A stretch of DNA of 64,000 nt, from the NCBI GenBank assembly GCA_963834135.1, contig CAWIAN010000008.1, positions 291,791 through 355,790 on the forward strand. Reading direction: 5' to 3'. Every line of letters begins with the position of its first letter. Position 1 is the stretch's first letter. Source of the DNA: Bog-257 sp963834135. GTDB taxonomy: Bacteria > Acidobacteriota > Terriglobia > Terriglobales > Acidobacteriaceae. Both the position numbers and the translations under genes were made by a program. Below the pieces are notes generated by a model that had not been told where the DNA came from, did not search any database, and saw only the letters and a list, made by a program, of their open reading frames with translations. Shown one piece after another: positions 9,315-17,965 of this stretch.

Positions 9315-10075
9315 GACATCAGCACCTCGATAATCTCGCCCGAAACTTTTTCGGCGTCCACCTCGTTGACCAGATGGGCAAAGGTCTCCTCCAGCGAAGC
9401 TTCCTTTCGAACTCTGGGCAGATCGGCAGCCGCCTCATAGGCGACGACATTGCCGCCTCGAAGGATCAACAGGTGAGAGCAGACTTTCTCGACTACCTCC
9501 AGCACATGCGAGCAATAGAACACGGCTTTGCCGCACTCACCCAGGCGTCGAATCAGGTTCTTGAAGATGAGAGCCGAGACGACGTCGAGTCCTGACAATG
9601 GCTCATCGAAGATGAGCAGGTTGGGATTGTCCATCAAGGCAGCAATGAGCAGGATTCGCTGCCGCATGCCTTTCGAGTACGAAGCGATGGAGCCATCACG
9701 ATGTGAATGCATCGCGAACAGTTGAAGCAGATCGGCGATTTTCTGCTCGCGCTGTTTACGTTCCATACCACGCAGAGTGCCTACCATCTCGAGGTACTCG
9801 TGCCCGGAGAGGTAGGGATAGAGGTTGGGCTCCTCCGGTACGTAGCCGAGCTGTTTTCGATACGAGACCAGGTCCGAACGGATTTCGTTTCCGTTGAAGA
9901 TAACCTGTCCGCTGCTGGGTTCCAGCAAGCCGATGAGCATTTTTACGGTGGTGCTTTTGCCAGCACCGTTTGGACCGAGGCAACCGAGCACCTGTCCGGG
10001 AGCGATGCTGAAGGAGACATCTTGGACGGCAGGCAAACTGTTGTATCGCTTCGTAAGCCGCCGCACCTCAAGCAT
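9311..10075 (-). CDS. ABC transporter ATP-binding protein
   Basis: This 254-residue nucleotide-binding subunit hydrolyses ATP to drive the membrane partner encoded immediately downstream. It shows Walker A GPNGAGKSTTVK (about 35-46), a Q-loop in QLGYVPEEPNLYPYL (about 83), the signature YSKGMRQR (about 140), Walker B LLIFDEPLSGLD (about 158-169) and the switch His in CSHVLEVVEKV. The pattern and length fit the CcmA/ABC-2 exporter class. Together with the overlapping permease it forms a two-gene operon on the minus strand. Confidence 0.92.
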   Translation of the reverse strand: MLEVRRLTKRYNSLPAVQDVSFSIAPGQVLGCLGPNGAGKSTTVKMLIGLLEPSSGQVIFNGNEIRSDLVSYRKQLGYVPEEPNLYPYLSGHEYLEMVGTLRGMERKQREQKIADLLQLFAMHSHRDGSIASYSKGMRQRILLIAALMDNPNLLIFDEPLSGLDVVSALIFKNLIRRLGECGKAVFYCSHVLEVVEKVCSHLLILRGGNVVAYEAAADLPRVRKEASLEETFAHLVNEVDAEKVSGEIIEVLMS

Positions 10076-10127
10076 GAGGTCTTAGACACCGGCGTCGGCG
10101 TGCAAGTTCCTGACGGAAGGAAGGACA

Positions 10128-10160
10128 AAGGGCTGCCGCCCGATGGCAGGCGGGCGGCCC
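10128..10160 (-). terminator. Strong GC hairpin, possible terminator of the DUF6496 gene
   Basis: GCCGCCCG at 10135-10142 pairs perfectly with CGGGCGGC at 10151-10158 around an 8-base loop. It lies just after the stop of the minus-strand DUF6496 gene and before the ABC gene start. On the minus strand it is followed only by CTTTGTCCTT, a weak U tract, so termination efficiency is uncertain. Confidence 0.4.
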
Positions 10161-10196
10161 AATAGTGTTAATGAAGCTGCTTCGCGAAAGGTCGCC

Positions 10197-10700
10197 TCAA
10201 CGTGCGCGCCGGGCGCGTGTGCGTGCCGCTTTCTTTGCTGCCTGACTGCGACCTACCGCTCCCTTGGTGCGGACGGCTTTCTTAGCAGATTGCTTGCGCG
10301 ATGCCGGTCCGCGCTGGCGAGCCGAGGTCTTCGCCTGTTTGGACAATGCGCTGCGTGAGGCTGCCGAGTGGCCCTCGCGCTTCAGAGCTGCGGAAACCGC
10401 ACGCGAACGCTTCGCGGAGGTCTTCTTCTTCGCCGACGACTGACCCTTTTTCACGTCGCGCTCGGCCTTGGTGCGTGTGGCCGCCGAGGTCTTGCCTTTC
10501 TTTGGCGGTGGCAACTTCACACCTGAGCGGCGTGCTTTAGAGAGCCCGATGGCAATGGCCTGTTTGGTCGAAGCGGCTCCATGTTTGCCTTCGCGAATGT
10601 GGTCCATTTCTTCTTTCACGAACTCACCAGCCTGCGTGCTCGGTGATTTTCCTTCGCGTGCGTCCTCTTGGGCTCGCTCCAATGTCTCTTTCTCCGGCAT
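10197..10700 (-). CDS. DUF6496 / histone-H1-like basic protein
   Basis: The N-terminal third (about residues 20-65, FVKEEMDHIREGKHG followed by STKQAIAIGLSKARRSGVK) matches the DUF6496 family as I recall it. The remaining 100 residues are low-complexity Lys/Arg/Ala/Ser, reminiscent of the AlaLys-rich tails of bacterial H1-like proteins. That composition suggests nucleic-acid binding or chromatin-like compaction, which is inference. AGGAGG lies 8 bases upstream of the ATG. It is divergent from the PP2C gene. There are no membrane segments or Cys. Confidence 0.75.
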   Translation of the reverse strand: MPEKETLERAQEDAREGKSPSTQAGEFVKEEMDHIREGKHGAASTKQAIAIGLSKARRSGVKLPPPKKGKTSAATRTKAERDVKKGQSSAKKKTSAKRSRAVSAALKREGHSAASRSALSKQAKTSARQRGPASRKQSAKKAVRTKGAVGRSQAAKKAARTRARRAR

Positions 10701-10815
10701 GAAAAAATCCTCCTGTGGCGTCCGTTGGTCGGCGCCAGTTGTAATGGCTCGTGCGCGCCGCCTTGGTTATGAGGATGCAGTCTGGAAGGCACGGGATGGA
10801 CTACACTACTGCCGA

Positions 10816-13410
10816 ATGAGCTCTGCGTCGCCAGTTGTCACGACAACCAGTATTTCGCCTCCAAAAACGGCCCGCCGGTCGTTGTTGATGGCCCTGGCGA
10901 TTATTGTCGCTGCGGCCACCGTCGGCTACAGCATCGCCTGGATGTACTACGTCCGCGCCTTGATTACGGTCGAAGTGGGTATGGATACCGTCGCGCTACC
11001 TGACAGCCTGAAGGTGAGAGACGTCTGGCACGGTTCTCCGGCGGAGGGAGCGGGGTTGCGCGCCAACGATTTAATCGTGGCGATCGATGGCCAGAAGGTC
11101 GCCGGCCCTTCCGGAACCGACATTCTGAATGGAATATGGTTCCGTTCCCACCCAGGTGACGTCGTCGAACTCGAGATCCGTCGAGCCGGATTGGAACAGC
11201 CCCAGATCATTCGTCCGTCGTTTCGAGCGATACACGGCGCTGGCGATACCTTATCGCTGGCCCGGCGCGGCGCGATTCAGGTTCTCGGCTTCTATCCGTT
11301 GCTGTTTCTGGTGGTCGGACTCTCCGTCCTATTTCTAAGGGTCGAAGATCCCAATGCATGGCTGCTGGCTCTGGTATTCAGCGGACTGATCGCTGAGGCG
11401 GACCTGCCTGTGGGATTCTCCCTAACTCCGGACATAGTGCGACATTTTTTATATGCCTACGTCACCGTCGGCAGGAGTCTTCTGCCCGGACTGTTCTATT
11501 TCTTCTTTACCGTGTTCCCCACGCGCTCGCCCATTGATCGCAAGCTTCCATGGCTTAAATGGCTGCTGCTGGCGCTCAGCTTCATCCTGGGAATAGGAGG
11601 AATCGGCATTGGAGATCTGGATGCGCCCGCATTTCTGAATGCAGTCTTTGGAAGGCACGCGATCGGCTTAACCAGGCTGACTCTCGGCTACGGCAGCGTC
11701 GTTCTTGGATTGTTGGCGCTGTTATGGAACATGATCAGCACCACCAACGTAGACGACCGTCGCAAACTTAAAGTGATTGTTTGGGGCACACTGGTTGGGA
11801 TAGTTCCCGCGGTACTCATAGGAATTCCAATCGACTTAGCCCGCATGGAAACGCCTTTCTGGCTCGGCTTTGTCAAAGGAACCTTCCTCTTTTTGTTACC
11901 GCTCTCCTTCGCTTACGCCGTGGTCAAGCACCGGGTGTTGGACATCCCGGTCCTGCTACGGCGTAGCGCACGCTATTTCCTGGTTGAGCGTGGGTTCGTG
12001 ATCGTCATCTTCCTTATCTCGGTGGGAATCACTCTTTGGTTTGGACAGGCTTTTGCGCGGCGTTTCTCTGCAGGCGCTAAGACGGCGATTCCCATTGGCG
12101 CGACCCTGGGGGTGCTGCTGATCACCGGCGCGACGCAGGTGCATCGGCAAGTGCGTACCCGGCTGGACAAAGCCTTCTTCCGGAGCGCTTACGACGCGCA
12201 ACAAATTCTAGAGACGCTGGCCGCGACCACACTGACGGTCAGTGACCGACCGGCGCTGGCGGCGCTATTGCATCGAGAAATACACGAAGCTCTGCACCCC
12301 ATGCCGCTGTTCGTTTATTTGCTATCGAGCGAAGGGAAGCTTCACGCGTATGCCGGTCATCCGCCGGAGGAGAACGTTGAACTCGCGGTCAACGACTCCG
12401 CGCTGCAGCAGTTAATCGGCCGTCATGATCCGCTTGAGTTGCCTCCCGAAACCTTGCGCGGAACTTCTATGGAACATCTCGGCGTCGATTGTCTGGTCCC
12501 GATTCGCGGATCGAGCGATGGGCAGTTGCAGGGCCTGGCAGTTCTAGGGCCGCGCTTGTCCGAGGAACCTTACGCGACGCGTGATAAGCGGCTGCTGGCG
12601 TCGGTGGCAAGTCAGGCTGGGATTGCTATGCGCAGCATTTCATTGGCCGAAAAGATGGCGGAGCGCATGGAGGCCGAACGCCGCGCCGAACAGGAGATGC
12701 AGATTGCCCGGCAGGTGCAGAGTCGCCTGCTGCCGCAACAGGCACCGGTGCTGAAAACACTGGATTGCGCCGGCAAGTGTATTCAGACGCGCGCGGTGGG
12801 CGGCGACTACTACGACTTCCTGGATTTCGGCGCCGGCAAGCTTGGCATGGTGCTGGCCGATATTTCCGGCAAGGGAATGTCGGCGGCATTGTTGATGGCG
12901 AACCTGCAAGCCAATCTGCGCGGTCAGTATGCGCTGGCCATGGAGGACTTTCCGCGGCTGCTGCGCTCGGTGAACTACCTGTTTTATAAGAACACCGAGA
13001 CAAGCAATTACGCCACGATGTTCTTCGCCATCTATGACGAGCAGCGGCGCGCGCTGCGTTATGTTAATTGCGGCCACAATGCGCCCATGCTGTTGCGCGC
13101 GGACGGAAGCGTGGAGCGATTGGAGGCGACCGCGACGGTTCTCGGCTTATTCGAGCAGTGGGACTGCACCGTGGCCGAGCTGCAAATGGCGACTGGTGAT
13201 GTGCTGGTGATGTATACCGACGGCATCTCGGAAGCTGCGGAGGGCGAAGAAGGGGAAGAGTTTGGCGATGAGCGCCTGATTGCAAGCATTCGCCAGCGCC
13301 AGGCTCAGCCGGCGGCACAGATGCTGGACGGCGTCGTTGCCGAGGTGCAAGAGTTCAGCAAGGGCTACCAGGCCGATGACATGACAATGATTGTGATGAA
13401 GTGCTTGTGA
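10816..13410 (+). CDS. Membrane PDZ-GAF-SpoIIE type PP2C phosphatase
   Basis: The 864-residue protein (start ATG 10816; the frame is open upstream but that part overlaps the divergent gene and is not protein-like) has one N-terminal membrane helix (about 22-44) and a PDZ domain (about 55-115, DSLKVRDVWHGSPAEGAGL). A block of about eight membrane helices (about 145-395) follows, then a GAF-like domain (about 450-615) and a C-terminal SpoIIE/RsbU phosphatase (about 630-864). The phosphatase keeps RQVQSRLLPQ, GGDYYDF, LADISGKGMSAALLM and VMYTDGISEA, with metal-binding Asp residues in place. It should dephosphorylate a Ser/Thr-phosphorylated partner such as an anti-sigma antagonist in response to a membrane or periplasmic signal. 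No STAS or anti-sigma gene is adjacent. Confidence 0.9.
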   Translation: MSSASPVVTTTSISPPKTARRSLLMALAIIVAAATVGYSIAWMYYVRALITVEVGMDTVALPDSLKVRDVWHGSPAEGAGLRANDLIVAIDGQKVAGPSGTDILNGIWFRSHPGDVVELEIRRAGLEQPQIIRPSFRAIHGAGDTLSLARRGAIQVLGFYPLLFLVVGLSVLFLRVEDPNAWLLALVFSGLIAEADLPVGFSLTPDIVRHFLYAYVTVGRSLLPGLFYFFFTVFPTRSPIDRKLPWLKWLLLALSFILGIGGIGIGDLDAPAFLNAVFGRHAIGLTRLTLGYGSVVLGLLALLWNMISTTNVDDRRKLKVIVWGTLVGIVPAVLIGIPIDLARMETPFWLGFVKGTFLFLLPLSFAYAVVKHRVLDIPVLLRRSARYFLVERGFVIVIFLISVGITLWFGQAFARRFSAGAKTAIPIGATLGVLLITGATQVHRQVRTRLDKAFFRSAYDAQQILETLAATTLTVSDRPALAALLHREIHEALHPMPLFVYLLSSEGKLHAYAGHPPEENVELAVNDSALQQLIGRHDPLELPPETLRGTSMEHLGVDCLVPIRGSSDGQLQGLAVLGPRLSEEPYATRDKRLLASVASQAGIAMRSISLAEKMAERMEAERRAEQEMQIARQVQSRLLPQQAPVLKTLDCAGKCIQTRAVGGDYYDFLDFGAGKLGMVLADISGKGMSAALLMANLQANLRGQYALAMEDFPRLLRSVNYLFYKNTETSNYATMFFAIYDEQRRALRYVNCGHNAPMLLRADGSVERLEATATVLGLFEQWDCTVAELQMATGDVLVMYTDGISEAAEGEEGEEFGDERLIASIRQRQAQPAAQMLDGVVAEVQEFSKGYQADDMTMIVMKCL

Positions 13411-13535
13411 AGGTCTCGCCACCGAGACGGCTCGTCTCATTGATAGTTTGAAACCAGCCTACCTCCAGTGCCGGATTGAGGTATAGTGTCGGGCATTCGA
13501 TTTTGCAAAGGCTCCTTACTGCCGGAGGCGTCTTA

Positions 13536-14831
13536 ATGTCCTGGGTAAAATGTTTGCCGGTTAGTTCCGTCAGGCGCAAGTTAAGCCTGGCGGCTGTTTT
13601 TCTGGTGTGCGCGGTGGCGACTTTCTCACTGCCGGCTCGTGCTCAAACCTACACAATTCTCCATAACTTCACGGGCGGAGCCAACGGATATTATCCGAGT
13701 GCCGGCCTGACATTGAACGGCACGTCCAACCTGTTCGGAGGTGCTGGAAATACCGCTGTTTTCCGCTTGCAGCGCACAGGTACGAGCTGGATATTTACGC
13801 CCATTTACCAATTCAATGGGACCGACGGCGATTTTCTCGCAGGCCGCGTGACGTTTGGTCCAGGTGGCGCTTTATATGGCGCCTCCCTAGCCGGGGGAAT
13901 TCCAGATTGCCTGGACGGAGGCGGTTGCGGGCTGGTCTTCGCCATGCGACCCACGCGTACCGTTTGCAAAACGACTTCCTGCGATTGGACGGAAACTTCG
14001 CTCTATCAGTTCAATCCGGTTAATCGACCCAGGGATGGCTACGAACCCAACGGCGGGCTGGTTTTCGACAGCTCAGGGAATGTCTACGGCACCACCGAGT
14101 TAGGCGCCGAAGGCGACGCGGGCGCGGTTTTCATGCTCTCTCCGTCTCAGGGAGGCTGGTCCGAAACTAATCTTTATAACTTTCAGTATTCTGGGGATGG
14201 AGCATATCCCAGAGGCAATCTAGCGATCGATCAGGCCGGAAACGTTATCGGTACGACAGAAACTGGAGGCGCGAGCGATAGCCATTGCACCTTTGCCTTC
14301 TGCGGCGTGGTCTTCGAGCTCACGCACACATCTTCGGGCTGGGTCGAGTCTGTTTTGCATACCTTTATCTATGCTACGGATGGAGGCAATCCTTCTGGCG
14401 GGTTGATTGCCGACGCTGAGGGAAATTTGTACGGTGGTACAGGGAACGGCGGCGTGAACGGAGGCGGAACCGTTTACGAGTTAAGTCCCTCCAATGGGGG
14501 TTACACGTTCCAGGTGCTTTACAGCTTCGCGGGATCCAGCAGCCAGTCCGGTCCGGTTGGAATTCTCGCCTTGGACAGCAGTGGCAACCTATATGGCGCG
14601 ACCGGCAGCGAAGGCGCCGTTGGCATGGGCAGCGTCTTTAAGCTGACGCACAGCGGTAACCAGTGGCTCTACACGGATCTGCACGACTTTGCAGGCGGCA
14701 CAGAGGGCCTCGCTCCCGCGGATGGCCCGACCCTCGATCCGAGCGGCAACCTTTACGGAACCGCCGGCTTCGGAGGCAGTAGCAATAATTGTCCGGGCGG
14801 CTGCGGCGTGATCTGGGAAATCACGCCCTGA
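13536..14831 (+). CDS. Secreted GloVer-type tandem-repeat protein
   Basis: The 431-residue protein starts at ATG 13536 with GGAGG a few bases upstream. A signal peptide is visible (RRKLSLAAVFLVCAVATFSLPARAQ). The mature protein consists of about seven repeats of the form 'YxxG..D..PxxGLxxDxxGNLYGxT..GG....G.VF.L', in which GNLYG/NVYGT and GxVFELT recur; this is the GloVer/choice-of-anchor repeat common in Acidobacteriota secreted proteins and probably folds as a beta-propeller. Cys pairs (DGGGCG, CPGGCG) may form disulfides. The ligand or function is unknown. A strong terminator follows. Confidence 0.82.
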   Translation: MSWVKCLPVSSVRRKLSLAAVFLVCAVATFSLPARAQTYTILHNFTGGANGYYPSAGLTLNGTSNLFGGAGNTAVFRLQRTGTSWIFTPIYQFNGTDGDFLAGRVTFGPGGALYGASLAGGIPDCLDGGGCGLVFAMRPTRTVCKTTSCDWTETSLYQFNPVNRPRDGYEPNGGLVFDSSGNVYGTTELGAEGDAGAVFMLSPSQGGWSETNLYNFQYSGDGAYPRGNLAIDQAGNVIGTTETGGASDSHCTFAFCGVVFELTHTSSGWVESVLHTFIYATDGGNPSGGLIADAEGNLYGGTGNGGVNGGGTVYELSPSNGGYTFQVLYSFAGSSSQSGPVGILALDSSGNLYGATGSEGAVGMGSVFKLTHSGNQWLYTDLHDFAGGTEGLAPADGPTLDPSGNLYGTAGFGGSSNNCPGGCGVIWEITP

Positions 14832-14856
14832 CCCGTTCAACGGTGAATTTGCCCCG

Positions 14857-14896
14857 GGGTTGCGTTTACCATCCGAATCGGAACGCAACCCTTTTT
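14857..14896 (+). terminator. Rho-independent terminator after the GloVer gene
   Basis: GGGTTGCGTT at 14857-14866 is perfectly complementary to AACGCAACCC at 14882-14891, with a 15-base loop, and is followed at once by TTTTT. It starts 26 bases after the stop codon. This is a textbook intrinsic terminator and separates the GloVer gene from the adaptor gene. Confidence 0.9.
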
Positions 14897-15072
14897 CTAA
14901 CACCGCGTTGCACTCGTTCTGCTATCGAAATCGCCAAATAACTTGTCTAATAGAACAGGGTAGACGGCGACCATGCCTCCTGCCCGATTCCTGACTTCCG
15001 AACGGAACAAATTTCTATCTTTCAACGTATTAACGAGTGAACCCGAAAGGCTGCCCGTTGGCGGAGGGTGCA

Positions 15073-16281
15073 GTGGCGAACGGTAAGAATCATAAGAAGA
15101 AACGCTGGATTATTACTACCGTGGTGGTGGTCGCGGTGTTGTTGCTGATTGTGGTAGCAGTGGCCGCGACGCGTGGCGGAACCAAGATCGACCCGACCAA
15201 GCTGGCCAAGGTCGAGCGCGGCGATATCACCAAGAGCGTGGTGGCAACCGGCAAGGTCACGCCCATCACCAAGGTTGAGATCAAGTCGAAGGCCAGCGGC
15301 ATCGTGAAGAAGCTGTACGTCGACGTCAACGACCACGTGAAGCAGGGGCAGGTGTTGGCCGAGCTCGACAAGGTTGAAATCGAGGCGCAGGTGAACTCTG
15401 CACGAGCACAACTGCTCTCGTCTCAGGCGAATCTGAAGAGCGCCGAGGCCGACCAGAAGCGCGCTGAGGTCGATGCCCAGGGCGTCGACATTCCTACGCT
15501 GCAGCGCGCCTACCAGCGTGCGCAAGAGATGTCGAAGGACGGTGTGGTTTCGCAGTCGACGCTAGACGATGCTCAGAGAGGCTACATCATGGCGGTCAAC
15601 AAGCGTGACGTAGCGCGCGCTCAGTTGACGGTGAACAAGGCGAAGGTCGCGCAGGCCCAGGCACAAGTTGAAAAGGACCAAGCCGACCTCAAGCAGTTCG
15701 AGGAGCAGCTCAGCTATACGACGATCACCGCTCCCATTGACGGTATCGTGTTGTCTCGCGATGTGGAGATGGGCGACGCGGTCAGCTCGATCCTGGTACT
15801 GGGTTCCGGCGCGACGCTGGTGATGACGCTGGGCGATACCAGCCAAGTCTACGTCAAGGGCAAGGTCGACGAGAGCGACATTGGCAAGGTGTATCTCGGA
15901 CAACCGGCGCGGATTCGTGTTGAAACGTTCAAAGACAAGACTTTCACTGGGCATGTGACCAAGATTGCGCCCATGGGCGTCGAGAAAGACAACGTCACGA
16001 CCTTCGAAGTACGCGTCTCGATCAACAATCCTGGCGGCGAATTGAAGGCGGAGATGACGGCCAATGCCGAAATCATCCTCGACGAGCACCACAACGTGCT
16101 GACGATTCCGGAGTCCGCGATCCTATACGACAAGGATAAGAAGGCGTCCGTCGATCTACCCGATCCCAGCGCCAAAGACGGAATGCGTAAGGTGGCGGTT
16201 ACCATCGGCATCTCGAATGGCGTAAAGACGGAAATTGACTCAGGCCTGAAGCAGGGACAGGAAGTCGTCCTGCAACAGTAA
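15073..16281 (+). CDS. HlyD/MacA-type efflux periplasmic adaptor subunit
   Basis: I start at GTG 15073 (GGAGGG six bases upstream), giving a basic N terminus (ANGKNHKKKRW) followed by one membrane helix (about 13-34). Then come the biotinyl-lipoyl half motif (VTKVEIKSKASGIVKKLYV-like strand, about 60-85), an alpha-helical hairpin (about 100-215), the second lipoyl half (YTTITAPIDGIVLSRDVEMGD) and beta-barrel/membrane-proximal domains with LKAEMTANAEI. Such proteins bridge an inner-membrane exporter and an outer-membrane channel. No MacB or RND partner is adjacent, so the cognate pump lies elsewhere. The next gene follows after 76 bases on the same strand. Confidence 0.88.
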   Translation: MANGKNHKKKRWIITTVVVVAVLLLIVVAVAATRGGTKIDPTKLAKVERGDITKSVVATGKVTPITKVEIKSKASGIVKKLYVDVNDHVKQGQVLAELDKVEIEAQVNSARAQLLSSQANLKSAEADQKRAEVDAQGVDIPTLQRAYQRAQEMSKDGVVSQSTLDDAQRGYIMAVNKRDVARAQLTVNKAKVAQAQAQVEKDQADLKQFEEQLSYTTITAPIDGIVLSRDVEMGDAVSSILVLGSGATLVMTLGDTSQVYVKGKVDESDIGKVYLGQPARIRVETFKDKTFTGHVTKIAPMGVEKDNVTTFEVRVSINNPGGELKAEMTANAEIILDEHHNVLTIPESAILYDKDKKASVDLPDPSAKDGMRKVAVTIGISNGVKTEIDSGLKQGQEVVLQQ

Positions 16282-16357
16282 TGGCGGGCATTTTCCCTAG
16301 GGCTGCTCGAGAGAGTAGCCCAAATTTTTGCGGTTCAATCAAGACAGGAGCGGCATC

Positions 16358-17263
16358 GTGAACAAGCGGAGTTCTGTTGTCCTGATCGGTCTATTGCTTC
16401 TTCCTGTAGTGCTGTATGCCAAAGCTGAGGGGCATTTCGACCGTACGCTGCAGGTGAACGGCTCAGTCAGTCTTGATGTCAGTACGGGTTCCGGCGATAT
16501 CGTCGTGAAGACTGGCAGCTCGAACCAAGTGGTGATACACGGAACAGTTCACAGCAGCAACTGGATCTTTGGCGACGACAGCGCCGTGCAGAAGGTCCAA
16601 TCGAACCCTCCGATTGAGCAGAGCGGCAACAGCATCCGAATCGGCCAGAACTTGCCGGACGATGTGAAGCGACATGTTTCGATCGATTACGAAATTACGG
16701 TTCCACCGGACACTAGCCTACAGGCGCATAGCGGCTCGGGAAATGTCGGTGCCGATGGATTACGGTCGGCCACGGAGGTGGGGACCGGATCGGGCGATGT
16801 TCGCTTGCACGATATTGGCAGCAAGGTGCGCGCGCAAACAGGCAGTGGCAATATTCGCGCGGACAACGTAGCCGCACCGTTCTGGGCGCAGACGGGGAGT
16901 GGCGACATTGAGGCCGACCTGACGGGCTCGGGCGATGTCGACGTTCACACGGGCTCGGGGACGATTCGGGTGCGTGGGATCAAGGGAGGAGTTCGTGCTC
17001 GTACCGGCAGCGGCAACATCGAAACCGACGGCAGCGTGACGGGCCCGTGGCAGTTGCACAGCGGCTCAGGAAATATAACGCTGGCGGTAGGCACCGGGAG
17101 TGGCTTTAACCTGGACGTACATACTAGTTCAGGATCGATTCACACGGATATGCCGATCACTGTGCAGGGTTCACTGGGCAAGAATGAACTCAAGGGAGCG
17201 GTGAAAGGCGGGGGTCCGGACGTCGAAGTATCGACAGGCTCCGGCGATGTGGATGTGCGCTGA
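16358..17263 (+). CDS. DUF4097-type secreted beta-helix repeat protein
   Basis: Start GTG 16358 has AGGAG upstream and gives a signal peptide (NKRSSVVLIGLLLLPVVLYAKA). The 301-residue protein contains about ten repeats built on (T/H)GSGD/N(I/V), spaced by about 18-22 residues, each a strand-turn of a predicted right-handed beta-helix, as in DUF4097/DUF2807 'putative adhesin' proteins. The copies are so regular that the gene is internally repetitive at DNA level. Location is probably periplasmic or extracellular. Such genes often accompany envelope stress or efflux systems, fitting the adaptor upstream, but the role is unknown. Confidence 0.8.
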   Translation: MNKRSSVVLIGLLLLPVVLYAKAEGHFDRTLQVNGSVSLDVSTGSGDIVVKTGSSNQVVIHGTVHSSNWIFGDDSAVQKVQSNPPIEQSGNSIRIGQNLPDDVKRHVSIDYEITVPPDTSLQAHSGSGNVGADGLRSATEVGTGSGDVRLHDIGSKVRAQTGSGNIRADNVAAPFWAQTGSGDIEADLTGSGDVDVHTGSGTIRVRGIKGGVRARTGSGNIETDGSVTGPWQLHSGSGNITLAVGTGSGFNLDVHTSSGSIHTDMPITVQGSLGKNELKGAVKGGGPDVEVSTGSGDVDVR

Positions 17264-17266
17264 GCC

Positions 17267-17939
17267 TTAGTGTGTAACTTCCGCGTGCGTCAGCATGACC
17301 GCACCGATGGAAGCCAGTGAATCATAGTAGTGGACAACGCGCTTTGTCTCTACGCTGTCATAAGGTGCAAGATTGTGCGCCCAGCGAAAGCCGATAGGCT
17401 GATACCAGAGTTCGACCGCGATCTGAAATGGGCCTTCGGCCTGTCCAAGTGCGACTGAGTACTGCACGCGATCGCCCTTCATCACTGCGATCAATCCGCC
17501 GGTAATGAGGTTCGAAACGCGTCGCGTCCGCATCGTTGTCATTACCTTGAATCGAGCCGTCGGGATTAAGAGCGCCCGCTTCGAACACGATCTTGCCGTT
17601 GCGGTCACGTACGACAAAGTGCAGCCAGGCGCGGCGGGAAGGGAACGCCGTCGGCATTTTGTGGCCAGTGAGGTTCCTGACGACGACCTCGGCATCCAGC
17701 CTGGCGGCATCGTTGTGCACCCGTTTGACGCTGACCTGAGCAGCCTGCGATTGCAGGAAGGCAATCGTGCCGTCCGCAGCGTTGCTCAGCTCCTGCGGTA
17801 ACGCCTTCACGCTGAGTTCATTGCGATAAGTATTTAGCAGACGCTGCATGAAGAAGTTGCCGCCAAGAAAAACATGCTGGCGCACGCCGATGGCGAGCGA
17901 ACTCCGATGTCTCGGTTGAGAGACTGGAGTTCGCTTCAA
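17267..17939 (-). pseudogene. Decayed 3' part of a multiheme-cytochrome-associated protein gene
   Basis: Two minus-strand frames join to form one recognisable protein tail. From 17939 to about 17502 one frame reads a plausible sequence with HVFLGGNFFMQRLL, VVVRNLTGHKMPTAFPSRR and GALNPDGSIQGNDNDADATR. From about 17512 to 17267 the other frame continues with DRVQYSVALGQAEGPF and ELWYQPIGFRWAHNLAPY. From memory, intact relatives (large periplasmic cytochrome c family proteins) carry these blocks in one frame with extra sequence between them. So this copy seems to have lost its 5' part, all CxxCH heme motifs and an internal segment, and to be frameshifted near 17505. It is probably non-functional. 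Confidence 0.65.
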
Positions 17940-17965
17940 AGCATGGCTGGCTAAATCGTCGCCGG

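Noticed and set aside
10468..10815. N-terminal extension of the PP2C frame back to 10468
   Set aside because: It overlaps the divergent DUF6496 gene and its start site; the protein beginning at ATG 10816 has the correct membrane-anchor N terminus.
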